The translations under genes were made by a program, and so were the position numbers. Shown one piece after another: positions 18,599 to 27,047 of a DNA stretch of 64,000 nt (the stretch's first letter is position 1; every line of letters starts with the position of its first letter). Source of the stretch: Sphingomonas sp. Ant H11. GTDB taxonomy: Bacteria; Pseudomonadota; Alphaproteobacteria; Sphingomonadales; Sphingomonadaceae. The notes beneath the pieces were generated by a model that was given only the letters and a program-made list of their open reading frames with translations, was not told the origin of the DNA and searched no databases. Where the stretch lies: contig NZ_JSBN01000011.1 of NCBI RefSeq assembly GCF_000797515.1, forward strand, positions 1-64,000. Reading direction: 5' to 3'.

Positions 18599-18847
18599 AT
18601 GAGCGAGCAAGTAACCGAGACGCCCCATACCACTGTGATCGAACGTCGCAGCGGCGGCGGGGCCGCGATCTTCATCGGCATTGTTCTGTTGATCGCGGTC
18701 GCGGTCGGTGCCTTCTATCTCTTCAACAAGAGCCAGAACGACAACGCCCGTACCGATGCGATTGCGGGCGCTGCCAAGGACGTCGGCGACAGCGCGAAGA
18801 AGGTCGGCGACAGCGCCTCCAAGGCAGCCGACGACGCGACCAAATAA
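18599..18847 (+). CDS. Small single-helix membrane protein, 82 residues
   Basis: A polar N-terminus (MSEQVTETPHTTVIERRSGG) precedes one membrane helix, AAIFIGIVLLIAVAVGAFYL, and a soluble tail with heptad-like repeats (AKDVGDSAKKVGDSASKAAD). CAGGAGGATAG supplies a strong ribosome site. It resembles uncharacterised small proteins of sphingomonads. The short lysine/alanine repeats suggest an amphipathic helix lying along a surface. Convergent with mtgA, three bases apart. Confidence 0.7.
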   Translation: MSEQVTETPHTTVIERRSGGGAAIFIGIVLLIAVAVGAFYLFNKSQNDNARTDAIAGAAKDVGDSAKKVGDSASKAADDATK

Positions 18848-18850
18848 GGC

Positions 18851-19612
18851 CTAGCGCAGGCAGCGATCCAGTCCGTCGTTGCGGACGACGCCCACCCGGC
18901 GGGTGATGGCGTTGCCGTGGCGGCGGGTAAAGCCACGGGGCGCGATCGCGGCGCGTTTCTTGGGCAGCGGCAGGACGGCGGCGATGCGGCCCGCTTCGTC
19001 AGGCGTCAAATGCGACGCGTCATGGCCGAAATACCGCCGTGACGCTGCGTCGACGCCATAGGTGCCAATGCCGGTCTCGGCTACGTTCAGATACACTTCC
19101 ATGATGCGGCGCTTGCCCCAGATGTTCTCGATCAGGACGGTGAAATACGCCTCCAGCGCCTTGCGGGCATAGCCGCCGCCCTGGATCAGGAAGACGTTCT
19201 TGGCAGTCTGCTGGCTGATCGTCGATCCACCGCGAATGCGCCCGCCGCGGGCATTGCGGGCATAGGCCGTTTCGATCGCCTGCAGATCAAACCCATTGTG
19301 CAAACAGAAGCGCGAATCTTCGCCCGCAATCGCGGCGCGCGCCATATTGGGATCGATCTGCGACAGCGGACGCCAGGATTTGTCGATGCCGTGGCCACCC
19401 AGCGCATCGCCAACCATCGTCAGCGTAATCGGTGGCGGCACGAAGCGATACAATACGACCATGAAGATCGACAGGATCACGAACGCGACAACGGCGCGTA
19501 CGGCCCAGCCCAGCACCCGTCCGACCAGACCACGTTTCCGGCGAGGGCGCTCACGCTGGTTCAGCTGAGGTTGCGGCACATGCGTTCCGACATTGACGTT
19601 CCCCGGCTCCAT
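18851..19612 (-). CDS. mtgA: Monofunctional biosynthetic peptidoglycan transglycosylase
   Basis: Inner-membrane GT51 glycosyltransferase that polymerises lipid II. One membrane anchor (AVVAFVILSIFMVVLYRFV) precedes the catalytic domain: AAIAGEDSRFCLHNGFD holds the first glutamate, RGGSTISQQTAKNVFL and KRRIMEVYLNVAETG complete the active site. There is no transpeptidase domain. I choose ATG at 19612 (MEPGNVNVG) because GGGAG lies six bases upstream; a frame from 19648 is also open but lacks such a site. About 253 residues. Confidence 0.93.
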   Translation of the reverse strand: MEPGNVNVGTHVPQPQLNQRERPRRKRGLVGRVLGWAVRAVVAFVILSIFMVVLYRFVPPPITLTMVGDALGGHGIDKSWRPLSQIDPNMARAAIAGEDSRFCLHNGFDLQAIETAYARNARGGRIRGGSTISQQTAKNVFLIQGGGYARKALEAYFTVLIENIWGKRRIMEVYLNVAETGIGTYGVDAASRRYFGHDASHLTPDEAGRIAAVLPLPKKRAAIAPRGFTRRHGNAITRRVGVVRNDGLDRCLR

Positions 19613-19673
19613 GACATGCTCCCGCAGCATTCCGTAGCGCGGGAGCATTGTCGAGGAAAGGAACGCGCTGCGC

Positions 19674-20579
19674 TCAGGCGGCGACCAGCATCCGATTGTC
19701 GCCGGCGATGCGCATCATCGCCTTTTGCAGCTTTTCAAAGGCGCGTACCTCGATCTGGCGAACCCGCTCGCGCGAGACGCCATAGACCTGGCTCAGTTCC
19801 TCGAGCGTCTTGGGCTCGTCGGTCAGGCGACGCTCGGTCAGGATGAACTTCTCGCGCTCATTGAGATCGTCCATCGCTGCGGTCAGCATTTCGTGGCGAA
19901 CGTCGGCTTCCTGCGCCTCGGCGACCACGGAGTCCTGCAAGGGCGAGTCGTCGGCAAGCCAATCCTGCCACTGGCCTTCGCCATCCTCGCGCATCGGCAC
20001 GTTGAGCGAGGTGTCGCCGCCCATTGCCATGCGGCGGTTCATGCTGGTGACTTCCTCCTCGGTCACGCCGAGATCCTTGGCGATCTTGGCGAGATGTTCG
20101 GGGGAAAGGTCGCCATCCTCGAACGCGTCGAGCTTGGACTTCATCCGGCGCAGGTTGAAGAACAGCTTCTTCTGCGCGGCGGTGGTGCCCATTTTTACCA
20201 GGCTCCACGAGCGCAGGATGAATTCCTGGATCGAGGCGCGGATCCACCACATCGCATACGTGGCAAGGCGGAAGCCGCGATCGGCCTCGAACTTCTTAAC
20301 GCCTTGCATCAGGCCGATATTGCCCTCCGAGATCAACTCGGACACGGGCAGGCCATAGCCGCGATAGCCCATCGCGATCTTCGCCACGAGGCGAAGGTGC
20401 GAGGTGACCAACTGCGCGGCGGCGTCGGTGTCGCCATGTTCCTCAAAGCGCTTGGCGAGCATATATTCCTGCTCGGGCGCGAGGATCGGAAATTTCTTGA
20501 TCTCCGACAGGTAGCGATTGAGGCTCGCCTCGCCGCCAAGGGCGGGGATCGTCGCGGGGACGTTGCTGCGGGCTGCCAT
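19674..20579 (-). CDS. rpoH: Heat-shock sigma factor RpoH (sigma-32)
   Basis: Directs RNA polymerase to heat-shock promoters. Region 2 shows SHLRLVAKIAMGYRGYGL, ISEGNIGLMQGVKKFE and FRLATYAMWWIRASIQEFIL. The RpoH box follows as QKKLFFNLRRM, which separates it from other group sigma factors. Region 4.2 is TLEELSQVYGVSRERVRQIE. ATG at 20579 with GGGAG upstream gives 301 residues. The gap to rluD is 57 bp, so it may share a transcript; alphaproteobacteria often have more than one RpoH and this may be one of them. Confidence 0.94.
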   Translation of the reverse strand: MAARSNVPATIPALGGEASLNRYLSEIKKFPILAPEQEYMLAKRFEEHGDTDAAAQLVTSHLRLVAKIAMGYRGYGLPVSELISEGNIGLMQGVKKFEADRGFRLATYAMWWIRASIQEFILRSWSLVKMGTTAAQKKLFFNLRRMKSKLDAFEDGDLSPEHLAKIAKDLGVTEEEVTSMNRRMAMGGDTSLNVPMREDGEGQWQDWLADDSPLQDSVVAEAQEADVRHEMLTAAMDDLNEREKFILTERRLTDEPKTLEELSQVYGVSRERVRQIEVRAFEKLQKAMMRIAGDNRMLVAA

Positions 20580-20636
20580 GATCGTGTCTCCCTTTATCGA
20601 AGCTGGAACATGCCCAAGGCACACGCCAGCCGAAAG

Positions 20637-21587
20637 CTATACAAACATTCTATAGAACAGTTCCTGCATGTCGGCAGGCATTTCGCTATCGAACGCCAAA
20701 GCGTTACTTGTCACCGGATGAATGAACCCCAAACGGGCGGCGTGCAACGCCTGGCGGCGGAAACCCAAGGTTTCCAAAGTGGCTTTGTGGGCCTGCTTTG
20801 TTCTACCGTAAACCGGGTCGCCGAGCAAGGGGTGCCCGAGCGAGGCCATATGCACCCGGACCTGGTGCGTGCGACCCGTCTCCAGTCGGCATTCGACCAG
20901 TGCGGCGTCCCTTAAGCGTTCGATCGTGGTGAAATGCGTCACCGCGCGCTTGCCGCCGGGGACGATCGCGATTTTCTTGCGGTTGGAGGGCGATCGCGCG
21001 AGCGGGGCGTCGACCGTGCCCGCGGGCGGAGCAGGCTGCCCCGACACGATCGCCTTGTAACGCCGGTCGATGCTATGGTCGTGAAATTGCTTCGCCAAGC
21101 CCTCATGCGCGCGATCGGTCTTGGCGGCGACCATCAGGCCCGACGTGTCCTTGTCGATGCGGTGGACGATGCCCGGCCGGGCGACGCCGCCAATCCCGGA
21201 GAGATTGCCCGCGCAATGGTGGAGCAGCGCGTTGACCAAGGTGCCGTCGGCATTCCCCGCCGCCGGATGGACGACCAGCCCGGCCTGTTTGTCGATCACG
21301 ATCAGCTCGTCGTCTTCAAAGACGACGTTAAGCGCGATGTCCTGCGCTTCGTTATGCGATGGCGTGGGGGCGGGGACTGCGACCAGATACAGGCCACCGG
21401 CAATCGCCTTGCCCGATGGATCGTTGGCGACATGACCGCGCGGGTCGGTGACGGCACCGCTTGCGATCAATGCCTTCAGCCGCTCGCGCGAAACATCGGG
21501 CAGCGCGTCGGCCAGCGCGCGGTCGAGGCGCAAACCCTGCGCAGTCGCGGAAACCCGTGCTTCAAGAGTGGCAACCCCCCGGTTCAT
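20637..21587 (-). CDS. rluD: 23S rRNA pseudouridine synthase, RluD family
   Basis: Isomerises uridines in the helix-69 region of 23S rRNA. An N-terminal S4-type RNA-binding domain (LDRALADALPDVSRERLKAL) precedes the catalytic domain with PGIVHRIDKDTSGLMVAAKT, whose aspartate is the nucleophile, and later RLETGRTHQVRVHMASLGHP. 316 residues, normal for RluD. Divergent from the JAMM-protease gene, with only 16 bp between the two start codons, so their 5' regions overlap. Confidence 0.92.
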   Translation of the reverse strand: MNRGVATLEARVSATAQGLRLDRALADALPDVSRERLKALIASGAVTDPRGHVANDPSGKAIAGGLYLVAVPAPTPSHNEAQDIALNVVFEDDELIVIDKQAGLVVHPAAGNADGTLVNALLHHCAGNLSGIGGVARPGIVHRIDKDTSGLMVAAKTDRAHEGLAKQFHDHSIDRRYKAIVSGQPAPPAGTVDAPLARSPSNRKKIAIVPGGKRAVTHFTTIERLRDAALVECRLETGRTHQVRVHMASLGHPLLGDPVYGRTKQAHKATLETLGFRRQALHAARLGFIHPVTSNALAFDSEMPADMQELFYRMFV

Positions 21588-21603
21588 GGACTAGAATCTG
21601 GGC

Positions 21604-22014
21604 ATGACGTTGGAGATTTCAAGCACTCTGCTGGCCCGATTGCTAAACGAGGCCGCAAATGCGCCCGAACAGGAGGTGTGCGGCCTGCTCTTCGGCACGG
21701 CGGAACGGCTTGATGCGGTGCGACCGTGCCGCAATGTTGCAGCGGAGCCGGACCGGGCTTTCGAGATCGATCCTGCGGCGTTGATCGCGGCGCATCGGGC
21801 CACGCGCGACGGTGGGCCGGCGATTATCGGATGCTACCATTCGCACCCCAATGGGGCCGCAACTCCCTCCGCCCGCGACGCGGCGGCCGCCGCGCCCGAT
21901 GGTGCGCTGTGGATCATCATCGCGGATCCGCAGGTGGCGTGTTACCGTGCGGTTTGCGATGGTGCGTATGTCGGACGGTTCGACCCCGTGCCCTATCGGA
22001 TCGAGACAGCCTGA
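21604..22014 (+). CDS. JAMM/MPN+ (Mov34/RadC-like) metalloprotease-type protein
   Basis: 136 residues with the zinc isopeptidase signature: glutamate in EQEVCGLLFG, then GCYHSHPNGAATPSARD (His-x-His and the terminal aspartate). Bacterial members of this small Mec/Mov34 family cleave small-protein or amino-acid conjugates, for instance in sulfur-carrier pathways, but the substrate here is unknown. The full ligand set suggests an active enzyme. It shares a 16-bp divergent control region with rluD. Confidence 0.85.
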   Translation: MTLEISSTLLARLLNEAANAPEQEVCGLLFGTAERLDAVRPCRNVAAEPDRAFEIDPAALIAAHRATRDGGPAIIGCYHSHPNGAATPSARDAAAAAPDGALWIIIADPQVACYRAVCDGAYVGRFDPVPYRIETA

Positions 22015-22100
22015 CGCCAACTAAGGACACAGTGGCTTGCTTCCTCCGCCGTGCATCGCCAGAAGAGCGATCAAGTCATGATCCGAAAGCCAAATAACCA

Positions 22101-22744
22101 ATGACGATCAGCGCCGCCGATTTCGCAAGCTTGCTGTGCTCGCGCCTCTGCCACGATTTGCTGAGCCCGGTGGGTGCTCTCAATAACGGACTGGAACTGC
22201 TCGCCGATGAGCATGATCCGGAAATGCGGGCACGCTGTCTGGAGTTGTTGAGCGACAGCGCCAAGGCGTCGGCCAACAAGCTGAAATTTTTCGTCTCGCC
22301 TTCGGCGCAGCGGGTGGTTTCGGCGAGTCGGTCGATTCGCGCGAAGCGCGCGCGGCGATTGAGGGGCTGTTTGGCGAGGGCCACAAGGTCAAGCTCGGCT
22401 GGATGGTCGAGGATGCGACGCTCCCCAAGCCGGCGATCAAGGTGTTGCTCAACCTGGCGCTCATCGCCGGCGATGCGCTGGTGCGCGGCGGGCAGCTCGA
22501 TGTGGGCGCGGAGAGCAATGACGGCCAGGTCGAGATCGTGGTGCGAGCCGATGGCCCGCGCATCGTGCTCGACGCCGAAATGCGCGCAGCCTTGACCGGG
22601 ACGCAGGGCGAAGCCGTCATCACCCCGCGTGCGGCGGCCGCGTATCTTGTCCAGGCTTTGGTCGCCGAGGGCGGCGGGATCGTGCAGGTTTCCGATCCTG
22701 AGGATTCGGTGCTGCTGTTCGGCGCGGTCTTCAAGGCAGGATAA
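22101..22744 (+). CDS. chpT: Histidine phosphotransferase ChpT (apparent frameshift at 22287-22291)
   Basis: Dimeric phosphotransferase that passes phosphate from CckA to CtrA and CpdR in alphaproteobacteria. The phospho-accepting site is His18 in SRLCHDLLSPVGALNNGLE. The degenerate ATPase-like C-terminal half (VKLGWMVEDATLPKPAIKVL, GDALVRGGQ) is in another frame. Adding a T to the T5 run at 22287-22291 joins them through LKFFRLAFGAAGGFGESVD, giving about 214 residues. It lies directly upstream of cheA, which suggests shared evolution of cell-cycle and motility signalling genes. Confidence 0.88.
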
Positions 22745-22797
22745 CTCTGCCTTAACCACTGTTCGGCCATGACCGCTGTAGCGCTACGCGGGGGCCC

Positions 22798-25086
22798 ATG
22801 GACGATCTCTTACAGGAATTCATCGCCGAGACGCGCGAGACGCTTGAAGCGCTCTCGGGCGAGATCGTCGCATGGGAATCCGCGCCGGACGATCGCGACC
22901 GGCTGGATGCGATTTTTCGGTTCGTCCACACGGTCAAGGGCAGTTGCGGTTTTCTCGATTTGCCCCGGCTCGCGCGGCTTAGCCACGCGGCCGAGGATGT
23001 GCTGGCGGCGGTGCGTTCGGGCGAGCGCACGCCGGACACCCGCCTCGTCAACGCTGTGCTCGCGATCGTCGACCGGATTGGCGAGATCGTGGAGGCGATC
23101 GACGCCGGGCATGCGCTGGACGATTCGGGCGAAGACCTGCTGATCGCTGCGCTCGATACGGGTGCCGAAATGGCAGTGCCGCAGTCGGCCGTGACACCCC
23201 GGTCCCCCAGCCGCAGCGTCCGCCTCAACGTCGATTTGCTCGACCGGATGATGAGCGGCATGTCCGACATGGTGCTGGCGCGCAATGAGCTGGCCCGGCG
23301 CGTGCGCGACGGAGGTGCCAATCCTGTCGTCGAGGCTGCGCTCGAGCGGCTTTCGCTGACTGTCGCCGAAATGCGCGACACGGTGACGCGTACGCGGATG
23401 CAGAAGATCGACGCGTTGTTCTCTGCGTTGCCGCGGATGGTGCGCGACACCGCGACCGAACTTGGTAAATCGGTGGCGCTGCATATCGAAGGCAGTGACG
23501 TCGAACTCGACCGCGAGATGATCGAGATGATGCGCGATCCGCTCGTCCACATCGTCCGCAATTCGATCGACCACGGCATCGAAGCGCCGGCGCTGCGCCG
23601 CGCCCTGGGCAAGCGCGAAAATGGCTGGCTGAACGTGGCCGCGCGGCAGTCGGGCAATCAGATTGTCATCGAGATCGCCGACGATGGCCAGGGCGTCGAC
23701 ACCGATCGGCTCGTCGCGAAGGTCGCGAGCGCGGGGTTGCGAAGCGACGCGCAATTGCGGGCGATGAGCGAGCAGGCAAAGCTCGATTTGATTTTCGAAC
23801 CCGGTCTTTCGACCAAGGATATGGCGACCGCCATATCCGGGCGCGGCGTCGGGATGGACGTGGTGCGCGCCAATGTCGAACAGATTGGTGGTCGTATCGA
23901 ACTGCGCAACACCCCCGGCAGGGGCTTGCGAATCGCCATCCACGTGCCGCTCACGCTGTCGATCATGTCCACCATCGGTGTGGGCGTGCGCGACCAGCGC
24001 TTCGCCATTTCGCGCCAGGTGATCGAGGAAATCGTGCGGGTGGGCGGCGATATGATCCGCATCGACCGCATCGGCGACACGTTGAGCGCGACCGTTCGCG
24101 ACCGGCGCATGCCCCTGATCGATCTTGGCGATCTGCTCGGGTTCGGGCCGCGGCCCCCGCTGATGTTGGTGATCGTCAGCGCATCGGGCGGCAGCTACGC
24201 CCTCGCCGTTGACTCGGTGCTCGATCATGAGGAACTCGTCATCAAGCCCGCAGCACCGGCGATCATGGCGACGGGCGTCTATGCGGGGCAGACTCTGCCC
24301 GACAGCGGCCTGCCGATGCTGATGCTGGATTGCGCTGGTATCGCGCATGTTGCGGGCCTGGTCTTCGGGCGTGAGGCGATGGTCGAGGAGGTCGAGGCCG
24401 AAGCCGTAGTGCCCGGCGTGCAGGCGCTGTTGTTCGACGACCTTGACGGGGTGCGCCGGGCGCTGCCGCTGTCGGTGATCGACCGGGTCGAACCCGTTCC
24501 GGCGGCGGCGATCCGTTTTTCGGCGGGGCGTTTGCGGTTGTCGGTGGAGGGGGCAATCATCCCGCTCGTTGCACTGGGCGAATGGGCGGCACGCCCCACG
24601 GTGTCGGTGGTGCGGCTGCGGGATGGATCGGCCGAGATCGGCTATGCCATTGGCGAGGCGCTCGACATCGTCGAACTGCCCGAAACCGTTGTACCGGCGC
24701 ATAATGCCGGACCAATCGCTGGCGTCGTGGCCATCGATGGCGATCAAATCGAAGTGATCGATCTGCACTGGCTGTTTGCGAGCCACGCCGATGCTGGCAC
24801 CGTCAGCGACGCGCCGCTGTGCCTGTTCGATGGCCCCGAAACCGCCTGGATGACGACGTTCCTGAAACCCGTGCTGGAAGGGGCGGGATATCGCGTCGCG
24901 ACCGCATTGCGACCGGGCGAGACGCCGCGCGTTGTGGTGCGCATGAGCGACGACCCGACCGGCAGTGCCGCGACGGTTCCCGTGGTCCGTCTGCGCCGCG
25001 ACGCCGACGGCGATGACGACAGCATTTTCCGCTATGATCGGCCGGCGTTGCTGGCGGCGGTCGCGCGCTCGACGGGAGGTCGATAA
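22798..25086 (+). CDS. cheA: Chemotaxis histidine kinase CheA with extra C-terminal domains
   Basis: Receptor-coupled kinase of 762 residues. HPt domain with His44 in RFVHTVKGSCGFL; no obvious P2 docking domain; dimerisation helices (about 135-200); ATPase with HIVRNSIDHGIE (N box), IADDGQGVD (G1) and GRGVGMDVV (G2); then a CheW-like domain (about 385-515). Unusually, a second CheW-like segment (about 530-665) and a receiver-like tail (LCLFDGPETAWMTTFLKPVL, about 675-762) follow; the tail has no acceptor aspartate that I can see. Heads the cheAWYBR operon; the cheW ATG overlaps its stop. Confidence 0.95.
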   Translation: MDDLLQEFIAETRETLEALSGEIVAWESAPDDRDRLDAIFRFVHTVKGSCGFLDLPRLARLSHAAEDVLAAVRSGERTPDTRLVNAVLAIVDRIGEIVEAIDAGHALDDSGEDLLIAALDTGAEMAVPQSAVTPRSPSRSVRLNVDLLDRMMSGMSDMVLARNELARRVRDGGANPVVEAALERLSLTVAEMRDTVTRTRMQKIDALFSALPRMVRDTATELGKSVALHIEGSDVELDREMIEMMRDPLVHIVRNSIDHGIEAPALRRALGKRENGWLNVAARQSGNQIVIEIADDGQGVDTDRLVAKVASAGLRSDAQLRAMSEQAKLDLIFEPGLSTKDMATAISGRGVGMDVVRANVEQIGGRIELRNTPGRGLRIAIHVPLTLSIMSTIGVGVRDQRFAISRQVIEEIVRVGGDMIRIDRIGDTLSATVRDRRMPLIDLGDLLGFGPRPPLMLVIVSASGGSYALAVDSVLDHEELVIKPAAPAIMATGVYAGQTLPDSGLPMLMLDCAGIAHVAGLVFGREAMVEEVEAEAVVPGVQALLFDDLDGVRRALPLSVIDRVEPVPAAAIRFSAGRLRLSVEGAIIPLVALGEWAARPTVSVVRLRDGSAEIGYAIGEALDIVELPETVVPAHNAGPIAGVVAIDGDQIEVIDLHWLFASHADAGTVSDAPLCLFDGPETAWMTTFLKPVLEGAGYRVATALRPGETPRVVVRMSDDPTGSAATVPVVRLRRDADGDDDSIFRYDRPALLAAVARSTGGR

Positions 25087-25514
25087 TGGCGTTGTTCCTG
25101 ATAGCACAAATCGCGGGGCGGCCGGTGGCGATCGAATCCAGCCAGGTGGAGTCGGTCGTCGACATCGGCACCGTCATTCCGGTCCCCCGCGCAGAGCGTC
25201 AGGTGCGTGGCCTCGCCGCATTGCGCAGCCGCGTCGTGACGGTCATCGACACGCGCGCCGCGCTGGGGTTGGACGCTGCGGAGGTCGATGCGGGCCGCGC
25301 GATCATCACCATCGTCGAAGGCCATTATTACGCAATTCTCGTCGATGCGCTCGATGATGTCGCCCCGTTCGAACTCGCCCCGCTATCGGCCGGAATCCTG
25401 CTCGACAAAGGATGGCTGAAGGTCGGGCGCGGGATTGTCGAACGCGAGGGCGAGCCGATCCTGGCGATCGCGCTCGATGGGCTAATTCCGGGGGCGCTGG
25501 CGCTGGCAGCGTGA
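25086..25514 (+). CDS. cheW: Chemotaxis adaptor CheW
   Basis: Single CheW domain (142 residues) that links chemoreceptors to CheA at the cell pole. MALFLIAQIAGRPVAIESSQ starts the first sub-barrel; GLAALRSRVVTVIDTRAAL matches the conserved core GxxxLRGxxxPVxDLR, and YAILVDALDDVAPF the second sub-barrel. Start and cheA stop share one base. The order A-W-Y-B-R supports co-expression. Confidence 0.93.
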   Translation: MALFLIAQIAGRPVAIESSQVESVVDIGTVIPVPRAERQVRGLAALRSRVVTVIDTRAALGLDAAEVDAGRAIITIVEGHYYAILVDALDDVAPFELAPLSAGILLDKGWLKVGRGIVEREGEPILAIALDGLIPGALALAA

Positions 25515-25588
25515 AAACCTTCAGATTAACGCGACGCTTACGCATTTCGGGCAGGGGCGTCCCAAGCGGACTTTAACAGGGTGAATTC

Positions 25589-25954
25589 ATGAAGACGTGC
25601 CTCGTCGTCGACGATTCGAAAGTGATCCGCAAGGTCGCGCGCCATATCCTGGAAACGCTCAACTTTCGCGTCAGCGAAGCGGGCGACGGACGCGAAGCGC
25701 TGGACGCGTGCCTGGTGTCGGCACCCGATGTGGTCCTGCTCGATTGGAACATGCCCGTCATGAGCGGCATGGACTTCCTGCGCGCATTGCGTGACAGCGC
25801 CATCCCGACGCGGCCCAAGGTGGTGTTCTGCACCACCGAGAACGGCATGGCCCACATCCGCGCGGCGATCGAAGCCGGAGCGGACGAGTATGTCATGAAA
25901 CCGTTCGACCGCGAGACACTGGAAAGCAAACTTCAGATCGTGGGTATGGCCTGA
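25589..25954 (+). CDS. cheY: Chemotaxis response regulator CheY
   Basis: Stand-alone receiver domain (121 residues) whose phosphorylated form acts on the flagellar motor or as a phosphate sink. VVDDSKVIRKVAR has the metal-binding acidic pair, LLDWNMPVMSG the phospho-acceptor aspartate, FCTTENGM the switch threonine and VMKPFD the conserved lysine. It lies 74 bp after cheW and 13 bp before cheB. Confidence 0.93.
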   Translation: MKTCLVVDDSKVIRKVARHILETLNFRVSEAGDGREALDACLVSAPDVVLLDWNMPVMSGMDFLRALRDSAIPTRPKVVFCTTENGMAHIRAAIEAGADEYVMKPFDRETLESKLQIVGMA

Positions 25955-25967
25955 CAGGTCTGTCCCC

Positions 25968-27047
25968 ATGCGCACCCGCCCCGAACTAAAGCCGAAACCT
26001 CCAAGGATGGGCGACGCACGCCCGCTGGTCCTGATCGTCGATGATTCGGCGGTGGCCCGCGCGGTGATTGCGCGCGCGGTCGAGACTGACGGGCATTTTC
26101 TGGTTGCGGGAGCGGTTTCGAGTGCCGCGGTTGCGTTGGAGTTTCTCAAGCGGACCCGTGTCGACGGCATCGTGCTCGATCTTGAAATGCCGGGTGTCTC
26201 CGGCTTGGCAGCCTTGCCGGGGCTGATCGCCGCCGGTCAGGGGGCCAAGGTGCTGATCGTCTCGTCTGCGGCCAGCGAAGGAGCTGCGGCGACGATCGAG
26301 GCGCTGGCGCTTGGGGCGGCGGACACGTTGGTCAAGCCCGATATCGGTGAGTTCGCTGGTCGTTTCTCGGTCGCGATCAACGAGAAATTGACCCGCTTGT
26401 TAGCGAGCGACGATGCGCAGGCTATGCCCGCTCGGTCGGGCGCTGGAGCCGCAGAAGCGGGCCTTGCTCCGGGTTTTGACATTGTCGCGATCGGGGCATC
26501 GACCGGCGGCATTCATGCGCTCAGCCTGTTGCTGCGCGAGGTTCCGAAGGACCTTACCCTGCCAATTTTGATTACGCAGCATTTGCCTGAATCGTTCATG
26601 CCGTATTTCGCAGCCCAGATCGCGGTGCTGGCCAATCGCCCGTGTGACGTCGCGACCGATTGTATGCGGATTCGACCCGGGCGGATCATCGTCGCTCCTG
26701 GAAACGCCCATATCAGGGTGGTCAGCACTGGCGACGGCGGTGCAATCCGCTTGACCAGCGATCCCGCCAAAAGCGGGTGTATGCCTTCGGTCGATCCGAT
26801 GTTTGAAAGCCTGGGGGAGGTCTATGGTCCGCGTGTACTGGGCGTCGTGTTGAGCGGTATGGGGCGCGATGGGAGCGATGGCGCACGGACCATTCGGACC
26901 CGCGGCGGAACCATCGTGGTGCAGGATCGCGAGAGTTCGGTGGTCTGGGGGATGCCGGGGGCGATTGCCAATGCCGGGGGTGCCAGCGCGGTGTTGCCGC
27001 CCGTGGAAATCGGTCGCCTGATTGCCGCGCGGCGGCGTCCGGCATGA
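25968..27047 (+). CDS. cheB: Protein-glutamate methylesterase CheB
   Basis: Receptor demethylase/deamidase for chemotactic adaptation. An N-terminal receiver domain (LIVDDSAVARAVIARA, acceptor in IVLDLEMPGVSG) controls a C-terminal esterase whose triad is serine in AIGASTGGIHAL, histidine in ITQHLPESF and aspartate in GMGRDGSDGA. 359 residues from ATG at 25968. The four-base overlap with cheR indicates coupled translation of the two opposing adaptation enzymes. Confidence 0.94.
   Translation: MRTRPELKPKPPRMGDARPLVLIVDDSAVARAVIARAVETDGHFLVAGAVSSAAVALEFLKRTRVDGIVLDLEMPGVSGLAALPGLIAAGQGAKVLIVSSAASEGAAATIEALALGAADTLVKPDIGEFAGRFSVAINEKLTRLLASDDAQAMPARSGAGAAEAGLAPGFDIVAIGASTGGIHALSLLLREVPKDLTLPILITQHLPESFMPYFAAQIAVLANRPCDVATDCMRIRPGRIIVAPGNAHIRVVSTGDGGAIRLTSDPAKSGCMPSVDPMFESLGEVYGPRVLGVVLSGMGRDGSDGARTIRTRGGTIVVQDRESSVVWGMPGAIANAGGASAVLPPVEIGRLIAARRRPA

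Noticed and set aside
22810..25107. 765-codon open frame on the minus strand across cheA
   Set aside because: Codon-mirror of cheA, rich in R, H and Q as such shadows are; no ribosome site or domain.
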